A program made the position numbers and the translations under genes. DNA of 64,000 bases from Allium sativum (lineage: Eukaryota; Streptophyta; Magnoliopsida; Asparagales; Amaryllidaceae): the NCBI GenBank assembly GCA_030737875.1, contig CM060912.1, positions 875,277,199 through 875,341,198 of the forward strand. The letters are read 5' to 3'. Below are positions 22,837-35,600 of this stretch, piece by piece; positions within the stretch are counted from its first letter, which is position 1; each line of letters starts with the position of its first letter. The notes beneath the pieces were generated by a model. That model saw only the letters and a list, made by a program, of their open reading frames with translations. It searched no databases and was not told the origin of the DNA.

Positions 22837-25759
22837 GAGTTGTTTAATTTTGATTTTATTCTTTGGATTAATTTTTGTTAGTTTGTTCTTTTCTAAAAGA
22901 AATTGTGTTTTGTGTGCTTATTTCGTCTTCGTTTAGTTTGCTTTAGTTTTCATTAAAAAGACTTTTTTTTTGTGTGTATTGAATTGTGCATTGTTTATTT
23001 TTGGTATGTATATTTGTGTTATTCTTCTTTAAAAAAAACATTTGCCTTTTTTTTCAATTTCTTTCCTGTTTTCACTACAATTTGCTCCCTTCTTTCATTT
23101 ATTTCTTTCCTTTCTGTCATCTATTTCTTTCCAACTTCAATTCCTTTTCAATTCATACAAATAAAAAAATCTTTCCACTTCTCTCTTTTATTTCTTTCCT
23201 CTCTTTGATTTCTTTCTAAATTTCTTTCCTTTTTTCTTACAAATAATTAAAAAAAATCCTTTTACTCACTCTGTAATTTTCTTTCCCTTCTTTGCTTACA
23301 TTCTGTGACTGTCTTCCTTCTTTTCTTTCTAGTAATTAATTAAAATTATTTCTTTCCAAATCTTCTTTTCTTTCCTCTCTGGTAATATTGTTGCTTTAAA
23401 TTCTCTGCCAATTCACAATCTTCTATTTCATCACCGATATATAACTCTCCACCCAAGCCCATTTGAATTCCATTTTTCTACCTTCTCCATATAATTCCTA
23501 CCAAATACCTTATCAATCTGCCATCTACATTCATTAACTTCTTCTTTACAGATCACCATCCCATAACAACCAGACAACTTCAAAACCACTCCACAATCTG
23601 CTTGTCTTAAAATTTCCATCACTCTACTCTATCTGAAAACCTCTATCCGATAACCGATCACCATCTATACCCATACACAATCCCTTTGCTGCACCATTTT
23701 AAACCAAGCATCCCACTCCAGTCAATTCATACCAAGTTTACACTACTATTACCCCATCCTACCATACCACTTGCACCAAACTCTCATCATGCCAAGTTCA
23801 CACTCCATCGTCAAAGCACAACTCCAGTCCTCTTTCGAACTATCACCACGTCGATCACTCCAAAATCTTCAAACAACTGTGTTGTACTTCCCTAACAAAA
23901 AAAAATCACTGACACATCCTTCACTCACAAACTTCTTCACAAACTCACCTTTACTGCTTCTTCCCGACCAGACTGTACAAGCCATCAACCTCCCAGATTT
24001 TCAGACCTGCCACAAAACAAAGCCCCACTCCATACTCGAACACAAAACCCTCACCTTCAAACAGAATGCCTAGAAACCACAGCTCTTATCAACAATCCAC
24101 TCATCGCATACACCAACGCAACGCTACAGTCCCCTCACCGCAAACGACCTTTACAATCCACACAATCACCTCCCTCTTCTTCAATCGAACGTCAAACATA
24201 CGAACTCCTCCCGATACCATCACAATCCTCGCACCACCCCAATCAGAATCGCAACTCCCTTCATTATCTCAACACAACTCCACAATCTCATTTAATAGCA
24301 ACTCCAAAACCAATACTATAACATTCACAACCTTCACCTTATCAAACCAATACCGTAGTCATAGCCAATTCAAGCAAACCCAAGAACCCATAATCGATTA
24401 AAAAAAGAGATACAAGTTCTTAATTGTTCAAATTCACTATTTTGGTTTGCTAGTAATCAGTTTTTGTAATTGTGATATTTTATAAAAGAAAAAAAGGGTG
24501 GCGTCTTTATTTGGTGAACGCGTGAAACCACCTCGAAACTCCTGTATTTTGGCTTGGATTGCGTGTATTTAGGCTTTAGGTTATTTTGAATTTGGAAACT
24601 TCTGTTTTGAATTTTCTTTAAACACAAGTGTGGTAGGATCAGTGCGTTTTGTGTTCTAGGGGAGTGAATTTTACACGGTGGATTGCAAGAAGTGTTTTAA
24701 TTGCTTGAGTGAGTGACTGATTTTGTTTTAGAGCAAAATTTGTTTTTTTAGTTCGAATCCAATTTAATTTTTGTTTGAGTTTAGATTAGTTTTTCTTTAG
24801 TTGAAGTTAGTCTTGCTTGTTACTTTTTTAGACCAGTCGTTTTGTCAGTTTAGTTTATATTTTATTTCTTCCTTCCGATTCAGTTTTTATTTTTGTTAGT
24901 TTCTTTTCTTTTCAAAAAAAATACAAAGGGGATTCAAATAAAGACCAAAGTGGAAAAGGAATTCAAATAGACAAATCAAAGAAATCGAAATCGAGCAAAG
25001 CAAATAGTGAATTTTAACTGCTCTGGATGGACTGCCATACACCACCGTAAAATTTTCTAAACTCTACAGGTGCTCTGCTGCAAAGAAAAATATATAGAAA
25101 TTGCTTGTAAAAAAATTCTGCAGGTGTCGTGGCTTGCTTGTAAAATTTTTATTTCTGCAATTTATTATTTTGTGACTGTTCTGTGATTAAAAAAATTTGC
25201 ATTGATCTTAGTTTTGTTTTTATTTTCTAGGGACTTCATTATATTTTGACAAATTGGTTTATTTCTAACGGATTATTTCTGGTGTCTAGACTATGACAGA
25301 GTAATAACCATTTCTAAATATTACGGCGATTCATAAATATTATATCGGATGTTCCTCTGAAGGTACTTAAACTTTCGGTTGCATTGCTAGGGTGATTCCT
25401 GGTGCACCGATAACTCTTGTCTATTAACTGGTTGAGAAATATTTTGATTAAAATAAATCTAATCTTCATTATATAATTCTAGAAAAATTGTAAATAAGTA
25501 GTTTGTATTAGGTTCATCCATATTGAAAAAAACAAAAACCTAAAGTAAAAAAGGGCAATTTTCTCTTGTGAGTATTTCTTTTTCTCTCTAAAAAAAGACT
25601 TTCAAAACAATTTTTGTTTTGTAAAAAAAATGATTCGCTTCTATCCTCTTCTCAAAATTGTTCTTTCATGTCTTCCCTTACTCTTCTCGCTAGTGCATGC
25701 GTAGTTGGAACTGTGATCCTTCTACTGATCATTTAGTTCAAACAAAAATTACTTTAACC
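22837..25759 (+). other. Athila leader, 2.9 kb, strongly strand-biased composition
   Basis: There is no recognisable coding sequence. 22840-23400 is T-rich with TTTCTTTCC-type words. About 23430-24400 is C/A-rich and nearly lacks G; its open frames (for example 23771-24073, 24066-24401) are Thr/Ser/Pro/Asn-rich by composition. 24420-25690 is T/G-rich. A long leader before gag is normal for Athila, but the composition switch is unusual. Confidence 0.6.
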
Positions 25760-27030
25760 ATGACTGAAGAAAATCCCCCTCAAACTCTTATGGATAGAAA
25801 TTTTATCCCGATCGAGTTTCTATTCCTTCTTGCATCATATTGCCCATCCCAACGGGTAACCACTTTGAAATTCATTCGAATCACATAAATACTCTTCCAA
25901 AATTCGGCAATCTTGAACGTGATGATCCTTATATTTTCTTAACCAAATTTGAACAAGTTTGTGCAACCGTGAAATTTCAACAACTAAGTGATGATGGAAT
26001 CAAACTTAGGTTGATTCCATCCGCACTTACGGATTATGCCGAAAAATGGTTGTATAGCTTGCCTTCAAATACGATTGCAACTTGGAATGAATTTGTGAAT
26101 GTTTTTCTAAAGAAATTTTACCCCCCGGAAAAAACATCCAAAATTCGAGCCGAAATCGTTAATTTTCATCAATTTGGGGGTGAATCCTTTGCAAAATATT
26201 TCGAAAGATATAAAGAACTTCTAGTCAAATGTCCACACCACAATTTCAAAATGGATTCTTCGTCAAATTATATATGATGGACTTGAAAATAACTCTCGAA
26301 CCATGCTCGAATCGATGTGCCAAGGAAACTTTCTAGCCCAAAATCATGATACCGCTTGGGAATTTCTCAAAAGTTTGCCCGAAAAATCAGCTTAATGGGA
26401 AAGATCTAATGAGAAATCAATTTATTCCCAATCAAATGCTCATTCGGTAGGATCTTCAACGACCTTAGAAGCAAAAATAGATGCGATGTTAACCAAATTT
26501 GATAATGTCCTTTCATCAACTCAAATAAATCAAGCTCAAGCATCTCAGCCTTCATGTTACAAATGTAACAATCCTAACCACATTGCCGATCAATGCCCAC
26601 ATTTGTTAGAACAAATCAATGCATTTAATAACGTTAGAAATGACCCATTCTCCCCAACGTACAATCCTGGTTGGAGAAACCATCTTAACTTCTCTTGGGC
26701 CCAAAACAATGCAAATTCGAATTTGTTTCGACCCCCATTTCAACCATTTTCGAATAATTCTTCGAATCCTTCCTTTCAACAAACTCAATTCCAAAATATT
26801 GCACCACCTTCTAAAAATAAAGCGCAACAATCTTTTGTTCCCCAGGACGATAAACGATTGACATCACTTGAGAAAATTCTTGAAGCATTGACTCAAAATC
26901 TCTAATCAAATAGCAATCTGCAAAAATTTATTGACTTCGCACATGCAAAATACGAGTTAATCGATCGCCAAATTTGAAATACAAATGAGTCAGTTGGTCA
27001 CTTCTGTAAGTGAACGGGAAAGAGGCACTT
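25760..27030 (+). pseudogene. Athila gag (capsid and zinc knuckle), frameshifted
   Basis: It starts at the ATG of MTEENPPQTL (25760) and shifts frame near 25845. It then has the capsid core at 25840-26277 (FEIHSNHINTLPKFG, DDPYIFLTKFEQVC, KWLYSLPSNTI). Another shift lies near 26260, leading to IIYDGL and TMLESMCQG and a stop near 26395. The next open part (26486-26905) has one CCHC zinc knuckle, CYKCNNPNHIADQC, all four ligands intact, followed by the NDPFSPTYNPGWRNH segment typical of Athila. The product would be the structural polyprotein of the virus-like particle. It is broken at several points. Confidence 0.88.
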
Positions 27031-27363
27031 TCCCGAGTCAGTCCATTCTAAACCCTAAGAGTCAAATTCCGAATCCAAACCAAGCTCATATACATCCAGG
27101 ATAGCAATCAAACTCAGTTGAATGATATCACAACTTTATGATCCGGTAAGAAAATCGATAATCAAGTTACAAATCCAAACAACTTACCGAGTGTTCCTCT
27201 CGACTCTTCTAAAACCATGAATGATCTTGATCCATATTTTGAGTCTAGTTTTGCTCCAACTCAAGTAATCCGACCTACTGAGTTTCGCATTCCATTTCCT
27301 CATCGTCTTCGACCAAAGAAACATTCCGACCAAATGGAAAAGATGTTGGAAATTTTTAAATAA
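27031..27363 (+). pseudogene. Athila gag-protease linker, decayed
   Basis: Short frame segments with no conserved domain join the gag C-terminus to the protease region. Readable pieces include FRIPFPHRLRPKKHSDQ (about 27280-27330) and several stops. The Athila equivalent is a weakly conserved linker. Confidence 0.5.
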
Positions 27364-27936
27364 GTGAAAGTTAACATCCCTCTTCTTGACATCATTCAAC
27401 AAGTCCCTACCTACGCTAAATTTCTCAAAGACTTATGTACCCAAAAACGACACACTCATGTATCCAAGAAATTTTTCTTAGCCGTCGGACTTAGTGAAGT
27501 CTTGACCCAATCAATCCCCATTAAATATAAAGATCCTGGATGCCCTACAATCTCGTGCACGATAGGAGATTAAACAATTAACAAATGCCTAGTTGATCTG
27601 GGTGCGAGCGTCAATTTGATTCCATATTCCGTTTACCAACAACTTGGTTGGGGTGAATTTATACCAATGAAAATAACTCTTCAATTTGTTGATCGTTCAG
27701 TTAAGAAACTCATTGGAGAAATTGAGAACGTACTCATCAAAGTTGGACAATTCATCTTCCCTGTCGATTTCATTATTTTGGAAACACAACCTGTCAATAA
27801 TATAATGAGTCAATTTCCTTTGATTTTAGGTCGACCCTTTTTAGCTACTTTAAATGCTTTAATAAATTATCGTGATGATTCAATAAAAATCTCTTTTGGA
27901 AACATGACTTTAGATCTTAACATTTTCAATCTTTAA
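27364..27936 (+). pseudogene. Athila aspartic protease region
   Basis: An open part (27364-27573) carries YAKFLKDLCTQKR, typical just before Athila protease, and ends at a stop near 27571. It continues in frame to the catalytic loop CLVDLGASVNLIP (Asp-Leu-Gly-Ala-Ser) near 27590 and the flap/C-terminal ILGRPFLATLNALI near 27825. This enzyme would cleave the Gag-Pol polyprotein. The catalytic Asp is present, but the in-frame stop blocks a full product. Confidence 0.85.
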
Positions 27937-27946
27937 AGTTGTTCGA

Positions 27947-29250
27947 ATGAATCATGTGCCCAAACCTTGGAAGCTAATGCCATTCACGAGAACACCGAAA
28001 AACGAATCGACTGACCTTAATGACGAGCATGAGGCCAAGTACAAGAAATTGTTCCAAGAAGATCCTAACGAAGTCGAACACACGCTTCCATTTGAATCGC
28101 TTTCAGTTGAGTCCAAATCTCAACCAAGTTTTTTGATCAAGAAACCACCAAAGTTGGATCTTAAACCTCTTCCCGATCACCTTAAGTATGTTTACTTAGG
28201 TGATAATGAAACTTGTCTTGTCATAATTTCTTCAAATTTAACTCGTGATCAAGAAATTCCTCTTCTTTCGATTCTTTCTAAAAACAAAGATGCAATCGGT
28301 TTGTCTATTTCTGACAACAAAGGAATTAGCCCACAATCGTTCAACATCGTATTCACTTAACCGATGAAGCCAAGCCCACTCGTGAATTGCAGTGTAGGCT
28401 TAACCCTAAAATAAAAGAGGTAGTTCGTGAAGAGATTCTTAAACTTCTTAACAACGATATCATTTACCCTATTTATGATAGCTTATGGGTAAACCCCATT
28501 CACGTTGTTCCAAAAAAGTCCAGACTCACTATTGTTGCAAGTGACCAAAACGAACTTCTTCCAACTCGTACTCAAACGGGTTGGCATGTTTGCATCGATT
28601 ATCAAAAATTGAATGCTGCAACGCGTAAAGACCACTTTCCTTTTCCCTTCATCGATCAAATGCTCAAATGTTTAGCCAATCACGAATTCTACTGCTTTCT
28701 TGAAGGTTATTCCGATTATAACCAAATTCCAATCGCTCCCGAAGATCAAGAGAAATGACTTTAACATATCCATTTAGTACCTTTACTTACCTATGTATGC
28801 CTTTCGTTCTTTGCAACGCTCCTGCAACTTTCCAACGATGTATGGTTAGAATTTTTTCTGATATGATAGAACGCTTTCTTGAAGTCTTTATGGATGATTT
28901 TTCGATCTTTGGAGATTCTTTTTCATCTTGCTTACATCATCTTGAACTTGTTTTAAATCGATGTAAAGAAAAACACTTAATGTTGAATTGGGAAAAATGC
29001 CACTTTATGGTCAAACAAGGCATTGTCCTTGGACATGTAATTTCAAATAATGGCATTGAGGTAGATAAAGCGAAAGTTGACGTTATTTCAAAACTACCCA
29101 TTCCAAAATGCGTTAAGGACATTCGTTTATTTCTTGGGCATGCTGACTTTTACCGATGCTTTGTGAAAGATATTAGCAAAATCATTTGCCCTCTGACTAC
29201 TCTTCTTGGAAAGGACATCCCATTCGAATTTAACTTTGAATGTGTCGCTT
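27947..29250 (+). pseudogene. Athila reverse transcriptase, broken
   Basis: The linker to RT (27947-28360) contains PKLDLKPLPDHLKYVYLG and a stop near 28358. RT proper runs 28387-29250: RLNPKIKEVVREEILKLL, VNPIHVVPKK, VCIDYQKLNAATRKDHFP and the catalytic box VFMDDFSIFGD (Met-Asp-Asp) near 28890. A frameshift at about 28757 separates YNQIPIAPEDQEK from TLTYPFSTFTYLCMPF. An extra segment VASDQNELLPTRTQTGWH is normal for this lineage. The thumb and connection continue to about 29250. Confidence 0.9.
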
Positions 29251-29720
29251 CTTTTGAACACCTTAAAAACAAACTCATTTCAGCCTCGATAATCTGTTTG
29301 CCTAATTGGGAACTTCCTTTTGAAATCATGTGTGATGCATCTAACTTTGCGGTTGGTGCTGTCTTAGAACAACGCATCAACAAAATCCTTCACGTCATTT
29401 ACTACGCTAGTATAGCCTTGAATGACGCTCAACTGAATTATAAGACCACCGAAAAAGAAGTTTTAGCTGCCATTTTTGCGCTTGAAAAGTTTCGATCTTA
29501 CTTGATTGGTTCCCACGTCACGATCTACACCGACCATTCTGCTCTTCGACGCCTTTTTGCTAAAAGGGATGCTAAGTCACCTTTAATTCGATGGATCCTT
29601 TTACTTCAAGAATTCGATCTTACAATCAAAAACGAAAAAGGATCCGGTAACGTCATAGCCGATCACTTATCTCATCTTCCGAACGCGCCATCTTCTTTTC
29701 CAATCAACGAAAACTTTCCT
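29251..29720 (+). pseudogene. Athila RNase H domain
   Basis: Continues in the same open segment (28755-30101) as the RT C-terminus. Visible motifs are EIMCDASNFAVGAVLEQ (first Asp), NYKTTEKEVLAAIFALEKF (Glu), VTIYTDHSALRRLFAKRDA (Asp) and GSGNVIADHLSHLP (last Asp). All four acidic positions appear present. It would degrade the RNA strand during reverse transcription. This segment alone is uninterrupted, but it sits in a broken pol. Confidence 0.88.
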
Positions 29721-31045
29721 GATGAACAATTCCTTTCTGTTTCAATCGATCCCTGGCTCGTCGACATAGTGAACTATCTAGTCACTAAGGAAACACCCTC
29801 GTTTTGGTCCAAACAAGATAAATACAAATTTCTTTCCCAAGTGAAATACATCTATTGGGACCACCCGTACTTGTTTAAGTATTGTCCAGATCAAATCATT
29901 CATCGATGCGTTCCTGATAGCGAAATTAGGTGTATTCTCTCATTCTGCCATGATCATGCGTGCAGTGGACATTTTGGTCCAAGGAAAACCGCTGAAAAGG
30001 TGCTTCAATGTGGTTTTTATTGGCCTACTCTCTTTAGAAACTCCTTCGAATTCTGTATAACTTGCAATCATTGCCAAATGCTAGGAAATATTTCTCGATG
30101 AAATACGATGTCTTTGAACCCCATCCTTATGATCGAAATTTTTGATGTATGGGGTATTGACTTATTGGGACCTTTCCCAAACTCCTTCGGAAACTTGTAT
30201 ATTCTTCTCACCGTTGACTACGTTTCGAAATGTGTCGAAGCCATTCCATGTAAAACAAATGATCATAAATTTGTTGTGAAATTCTTAAAGGAATGCATCT
30301 TTTCGAGGTTCGGCACACCTCGCACAATAATAAGCGACAATGGAACGCATTTCTATAATCGATCTTTTGAATCCTTAGTGAAGAAATACTCGATAACCCA
30401 CAAGTTATCCATTCCTTATCATCCGCAAATTTGTGGTCAAGTCAAAATGTCGAATCGTCAAATAAAATAGATTTGGGAGAAACTATAAATAAAAATCAAA
30501 AAGATTGGTCACAGAAATTGACTGACACGCTTTGGGCTTACCTTACTGCTTTTAAAACTAATATTGGACTATCCCGTTTCCGACTGGTTTACAGCAAAAC
30601 CTGTCATTTACCCGTTGAACTAGGACATAAAGCGCTTTGGGCAAAAAAGAACTTAAACTTTGATCTTGAACAAGTTGGCGAAAACCGAAAATTACAACTT
30701 AATGAATTAGAAGAAATTAGGAATGACGCATACAAAAAATGCAATAAGTTACAAGGAAAAAACCAAAGTTTTCATGACAAGTCAATCCTAAGAAAAACTT
30801 TTTTACCAGACCAAAAAGTTCTACTATATGACTCACGGCTTCATTTATTCCCTGGGAAGTTAAAATCGAGATGGACCAGACAATATGTTGTTCGAACTGT
30901 TTTCCACATGGTGCTATTGAAATAGAAAACCCGAGGGATGGATCCATATTCAAAGTCAATGGTCAACGTATAAAACCATTCTTGCAATTTCCCACTGATC
31001 GAGAGGAGGAGCTCATAATTCTTCATGAGCCATGCTACATGATGT
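29721..31045 (+). pseudogene. Athila integrase, broken, catalytic Glu replaced by Lys
   Basis: The zinc-binding N-domain (DHACSGHFGPRKTA and CITCNHC) ends at a stop near 30101. The catalytic core (30108-30470) has WGIDLLGP and IISDNGTHF with the two Asp. The third residue lies in [11 protein letters not shown], where relatives have Glu at the Lys, so the DDE triad is lost. The C-terminal part (30431-30925) has CHLPVELGHKALWA and KSRWTRQYVV. A frameshift near 30900 moves the tail (HGAIEIENPRDGS, VNGQRIKPFL) to another frame, ending near 31045. Confidence 0.9.
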
Positions 31046-32328
31046 AAAAAAGTTAAGTTTAATCCTCCTTTGTAAATATGTGAATATTTCTCTTCCGTTC
31101 ACTCACTCTGTCATGCATTGACTGTGGGACACAGTCAAAATCAAGTGTGAGGGAGTCTCGTTGTCATTCTGTTTTGCATAGTTTAAGTCTGTAGTTTTTT
31201 CCCTTTTTCTTAAAAAAAAGTAATTTTGCACTTCAATTTACTTTTATATAAGACATGATGGAGTTAGCATATAATTTTGGTTGTTCAATTAAAATGTTTG
31301 GAAATTTACTTCTCTTAGCGGATAACGAAAGGAAAGTTTGAATTATGAGCAAATTTGGTGTAATTGGTATATAGGGAGATTCGTAGGTGATGAGTATGAA
31401 ATGTTTTCTGAATTGAAATCTGATTAAATGAATGGTTGATTTAGACTACTTGAGATAACATTTTAGATCTTTTAAGTGAAGTTGTGCTAAGTTATTCTCG
31501 CTTAACTCTCTCTCTTATGTTGAAAAAAGAAGTAGAAGAAGAAGAAGTGTGTGTATATATACGATAATCCAAGGGTATCCAACATTGCTAGTACATTTAG
31601 CATTGGTGTGCAAACCCGCCAAGCTCTTTCCAACATCTTGTTGACGAAGTTAGCATCGGTATACCTTGGTCTCATTTTATGAGTTGGACACCTTAGGATT
31701 ACCGATCCTCACATAAGTCGTAATGTAGTATAGAGTTGGTATACCAAGGTATTTGTAAATAATAATAATGTGAATATTTTGTAATAAAAGAGAGTTGGCA
31801 CTTAAAATCCAAGCACACTCTTTACTTATTCAACCTAATTGTTAACAAAAGGAAGTTGAGATGTCATTTTACGACTGTTGATATTGATTACAAAATTCAT
31901 TTCATATTTGCACTATGTTTCTACCAAAACAAATGGCCAAGCTAGAGGAGTTTCTGATGATAGCATGACTTTTGCTTGAAGTTTTGATTAGTAACGGACT
32001 CAAATTTCATAGTGACGACCCAAATTTATGTATAACTCAGTCAATGTCTTATTTAAAATTAAATTACCCATTTGTAAATATATGTTTCTTGAAAATTTGC
32101 ATTCATCTTGTTAATATTTTCGAATCTTGCATTTTGTAAATATTTTTTTGCATTTAACTTTTGGATTTTGTGGGTAGTATCCACCGAAAACACTCGTCCT
32201 ACTGGGGAAACCCAGAGGTTTAACGGCTTGTTGCATACGCTCAATGCAATCAGGCTCCGTACGAAAACAGATTTAGCTTAGTTTTTACTTTATTCGAGGA
32301 CGAATAAAAAGATAAGTGTATGAGTATT
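31046..32328 (+). other. Athila 3' non-coding region
   Basis: 1.3 kb without protein motifs on either strand. A purine-rich AAGTGTGAGGGAG (near 31152) and a decayed run AGATAAGTGTATGAG just before the right LTR are polypurine-tract candidates; the latter is in the right place. Some Athila elements carry an env-like frame here; none is visible. Confidence 0.6.
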
Positions 32329-33842
32329 TGATGTGCACGTAAAAATGCACATTTATATTCACATATATATTTTTGTTTAGTTGAATAAATGAACATTTTT
32401 GGGTATATTATATGATCAAACCATAATTTAAATATTTTCAAAATCACCACTTATTTTGGGAAAAAGTGGTCATTTGTGCAAGTTTTAATTTTTAAAATCT
32501 TTTATTTGTTCCATGTGATTATCTCTTATAGGAATTTTGGAGCAAAAAGGATATATACACATGAAGAGATGAGGGAAAGCATGCATTTACACAAAAGGAG
32601 GCAAAGAATTAATTCATTTTATGGATAGTGGAGGCCCACACCTTTCAACTAGCCCATCTTCTCTTAAGCTTCATATTAAAGACTAATTGAATGAGACAAA
32701 AGGGCTCATGCATTCTACATGACTTATTAGTGGCTAATGGCAATTAGAAGCTTCATGAATGGGCATTTTGGGGATTTCCCTAGGAAAGTGATTAGGGCTT
32801 TTGATCATGTATACATACCCCTTTGTTTCATGTATTGGGGGAGATCTTTTCTAGCAGATGAAAGTGTAAGTGATCAAATAAACAAAAATGGCTACTAAGC
32901 CTCTTTCTTTTATGTCATGTTTATGTTCTATTTAACGTTCATGTCTATTCATACTCTCTCTTTTTATTGTTCGTAGTTTAGATTTATTTTCACGCAAGTA
33001 GTTAGTAGTTAATATCATTTTTTCATTATTTAATCTCTGTTTTTTGTTGTTCTTCAATGTTGAAATCTATTTGTCTTGAAATAATCACACAAATGAGGAG
33101 CTAAACCCCTTCAATTTAGGGGTGATGAAGCTTTTCCTCTCATTAATGTAGATTCAACATAAATTTGTATGAATGATCACTTTTGGTTTAATGAGAATGG
33201 ATGTTTTTGTGTATTTGTGTTTTATATTGCCTTTAATAACCTCTTTTGTTCATTTCGTAACATTGAGGCTATGTTTATGACATAAACAACAAATTGCCTC
33301 TTCATCTAAAAATGTTATTATGGCAATGAAATGGGGTTTAAGTTGAAATTTGATGATCTATGTTGCTAACCAATAGTAAATAGATCATATTTAAATTAGA
33401 TTTTAGTTTCGTTTCGATGTCATGTTTCATAAAAGTTAAAAAGTTAGATTAATTGTGTATTATAGCTTGATGACTTATTTTGTGTTAATTAATAGCGTAA
33501 ATAAGTCATGCTTATGATAATTACATAATTAATCTTACTTAAGTTATTGAGAGATCTTCGTATTATTTTATGTTGAACCATGTTGAAAGAGAGAAAAGTG
33601 AAGTTGCCTCTAAATTGGTTTTAATCTCATAGTTTTAGTCTATATTTTAGCTCACTTTTTGTTTCTAATACTTAATCACAATTTAAAATTAGGTTAATGT
33701 GATTGAGTAAAATAATTAAAATTACTTGTTTCACCGTGGATCAACCCATACTCGCTAACGTACTACAAGTGTACGCCGTGCGCTTGCAATTTATTACACT
33801 TCGCGACAGTTTTCTAACCGATAGAATATCCGTCGTCGAAGA
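32329..33842 (+). repeat. Athila 3' LTR
   Basis: 1514 bp from TGATGTGCACG to GTCGAAGA, where the expected terminal CA has become GA. It is followed at 33843 by the TAACC duplication that also precedes the 5' LTR. Confidence 0.9.
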
Positions 33843-33847
33843 TAACC

Positions 33848-34170
33848 CAAATACATGAGCTAGAAGTCCAGATAAACATTGAGTCATATTCACAAGCTGA
33901 GTGACCAAACAACCATATCCATAATCCAAAAGATCAGAATACCAAAAAACCAAAAATATAATCTCCAAAATCTAAGAGATGGAATGACAAAAAATGAAAA
34001 GCCAACAAAACAAAAGGACGAGAAACCAGAAACCAAAAGAATCAAAATCCATGGGCTGCAAAACCAGAGAGACCATACAACCACATCACTCGATGACCAG
34101 ACCGCCGGGCAATCCCCGGTCCATTTCTATTTCGAGATGGAGCAGGAAGTTGTGCCTATCCCGGAATTGC
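33848..34170 (-). repeat. Resumption of the interrupted minus-strand LTR-like region
   Basis: After the Athila target duplication the A/C-rich sequence with many ccagaa/accaaaa words, seen before 21290, continues. The exact outer edge of this LTR and a polypurine tract could not be placed. Confidence 0.4.
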
Positions 34171-34199
34171 AGCTCGATTCTGAACATACTCTGCCAATC

Positions 34200-35600
34200 G
34201 CCATGTTTGACTCACTCTTCAGTCATATTACGAAGATGACTGCAATCTATCCAGATCATGGAACAAGAAATGCCTACTAGAATCCTTCTCCCTTTGAGTC
34301 GATTCCCTTACAGGAGACTTCCTAAAGAGAGAAACCATGTGAAATTCCAAATAAATCTCTTTTAGAGAATGAGTAAGCTCCGCGTATGAAGGGAATTTAG
34401 GTTGATTCTACCAGTATGCATTTCGATCATTCCAAGGAGCAGCATTTCCATTTCGTTTGCCAGAATTGGACGACCCTACGCCCTGAAATTAGTTTAAAGA
34501 ACTTTCTTATCAGTTCTTGCATCCTCTTCCCTTAGAAGCCAATCTGCCTTAAATTAGAATTCACCAAGGTCCCTCGGTGGATCCCGTTGAAGCGAGATCT
34601 TGAAATCTGTCCTATCCAGAATACCAGAAACAATAGCCATCGAAACATAGGAGGATCCGGTCGATCCACCGAAGCCACAGTTGTGTTAAACCTCTCTAAA
34701 AAAATCCATAAAGTTTTAATTGTCCTTTGCTTAATCGTTGTTAGAGTCATCATGTTCTTGGGTCGAGCAATATGAACACTGAATTATTCGATGAATTACC
34801 AACCAAGACATTCCATTTGTTCACTGATTCATTTTCCAACTGCCAAAACCACATAGAAGCAATATCCATAAGATAGAGTGGGAAGCACTTTTCCATAACA
34901 TTCTACGAAGCTGAAAGTACTTCCATGTGGCTCATATAGCGCATCAAGTAGACTATAGATTCCTTCCTACAATCAAAAGCCTCCAACATTGGCAATTTGA
35001 ATTCCGGTGGATTTTGAGAGTTCTGAATATCCTAAGTGAACAGATTGCGCGTTACAAAATCCATGTCTGAGAGAGATGCTCTGCCTCAAGTATATCATCA
35101 AATAACATCAGTGATTTGACTACCACTACAATTACCAAGCAAATGGCTCTGGTCATACAATCCTACACCGGTACCCCCAGTGTCAAGTTCCGACTTAACA
35201 AATTGTTGTGCCCTAACAAGAGTATCTGGCTCCACACAAGTCGGAGGTGCCGCCACTGGCACAAACCTAGCCTCCGAAACTACGTGAGTTCCTACATACA
35301 AAGCTGTGCGCACCGACGCTTGAGAAACATTACCGACTCCAGAACCTGAGACCTAACCAACCAAAACCTGAGTCGAACCTTTTTCGATATTGGGAATGTT
35401 GCCTTTAAATCTAGTCGATCTGGTACCTATCTGGGGATTGGTGTCGACACTAGGTTGTTCTTCGAAAATTGCCCGAAAGTTCCGAGATAAACCTTGAGGA
35501 ACACTGCCACTTGTCCCCGCAATATTTCCTAGGTTTGACGGCCTTCAAAAACCTTCGAGCCTAGCGAGAAAAGTATTCATAGTTTCCTTCTGCCTTCAAA
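34200..35600 (-). pseudogene. Decayed Gypsy gag remnant (minus-strand element)
   Basis: On the minus strand, fragments run in capsid order. An N-terminal variable part (35600-35050) is followed by PPEFKLPMLEAFDCR (about 35000) and YLMRYMSHMEVL. Next come MEKCFPLYLMDIASMWFWQL (about 34870) and FLERFNTTVASVDRPDPPM (about 34680), then a weak tail FPSYAELTHSLKEI (about 34390). This is the Retrotrans_gag pattern with at least five stops or shifts. No protease, RT or integrase follows before the LTR-like region, so pol was deleted or never present. The 5' LTR is also missing. Confidence 0.75.

Larger units (their letters stand above)
21291..33842 (+). mobile_element. Athila-lineage Ty3/Gypsy retrotransposon, complete but inactive
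   Basis: LTRs at 21291-22812 and 32329-33842 enclose an Asp-type primer site, a long leader, gag and a pol in the order PR-RT-RH-IN, then 1.3 kb of non-coding 3' region. TAACC is duplicated at 21286-21290 and 33843-33847. Gag (FQQLSDDGIKLRLIPSAL), protease (DLGAS) and integrase-tail (CHLPVELGHKALWA) motifs are Athila-like. I see no envelope-like frame between integrase and the right LTR. Stops and frameshifts occur throughout. Confidence 0.92.

Noticed and set aside
23686..24401. Overlapping open frames in the Athila leader
   Set aside because: Thr/Ser/Pro/Asn-rich composition mirrors the low-G DNA. They are interrupted, with no recognised domain.
31046..32328. Possible Athila envelope-like gene
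   Set aside because: No frame of adequate length, signal peptide or membrane segment on either strand.
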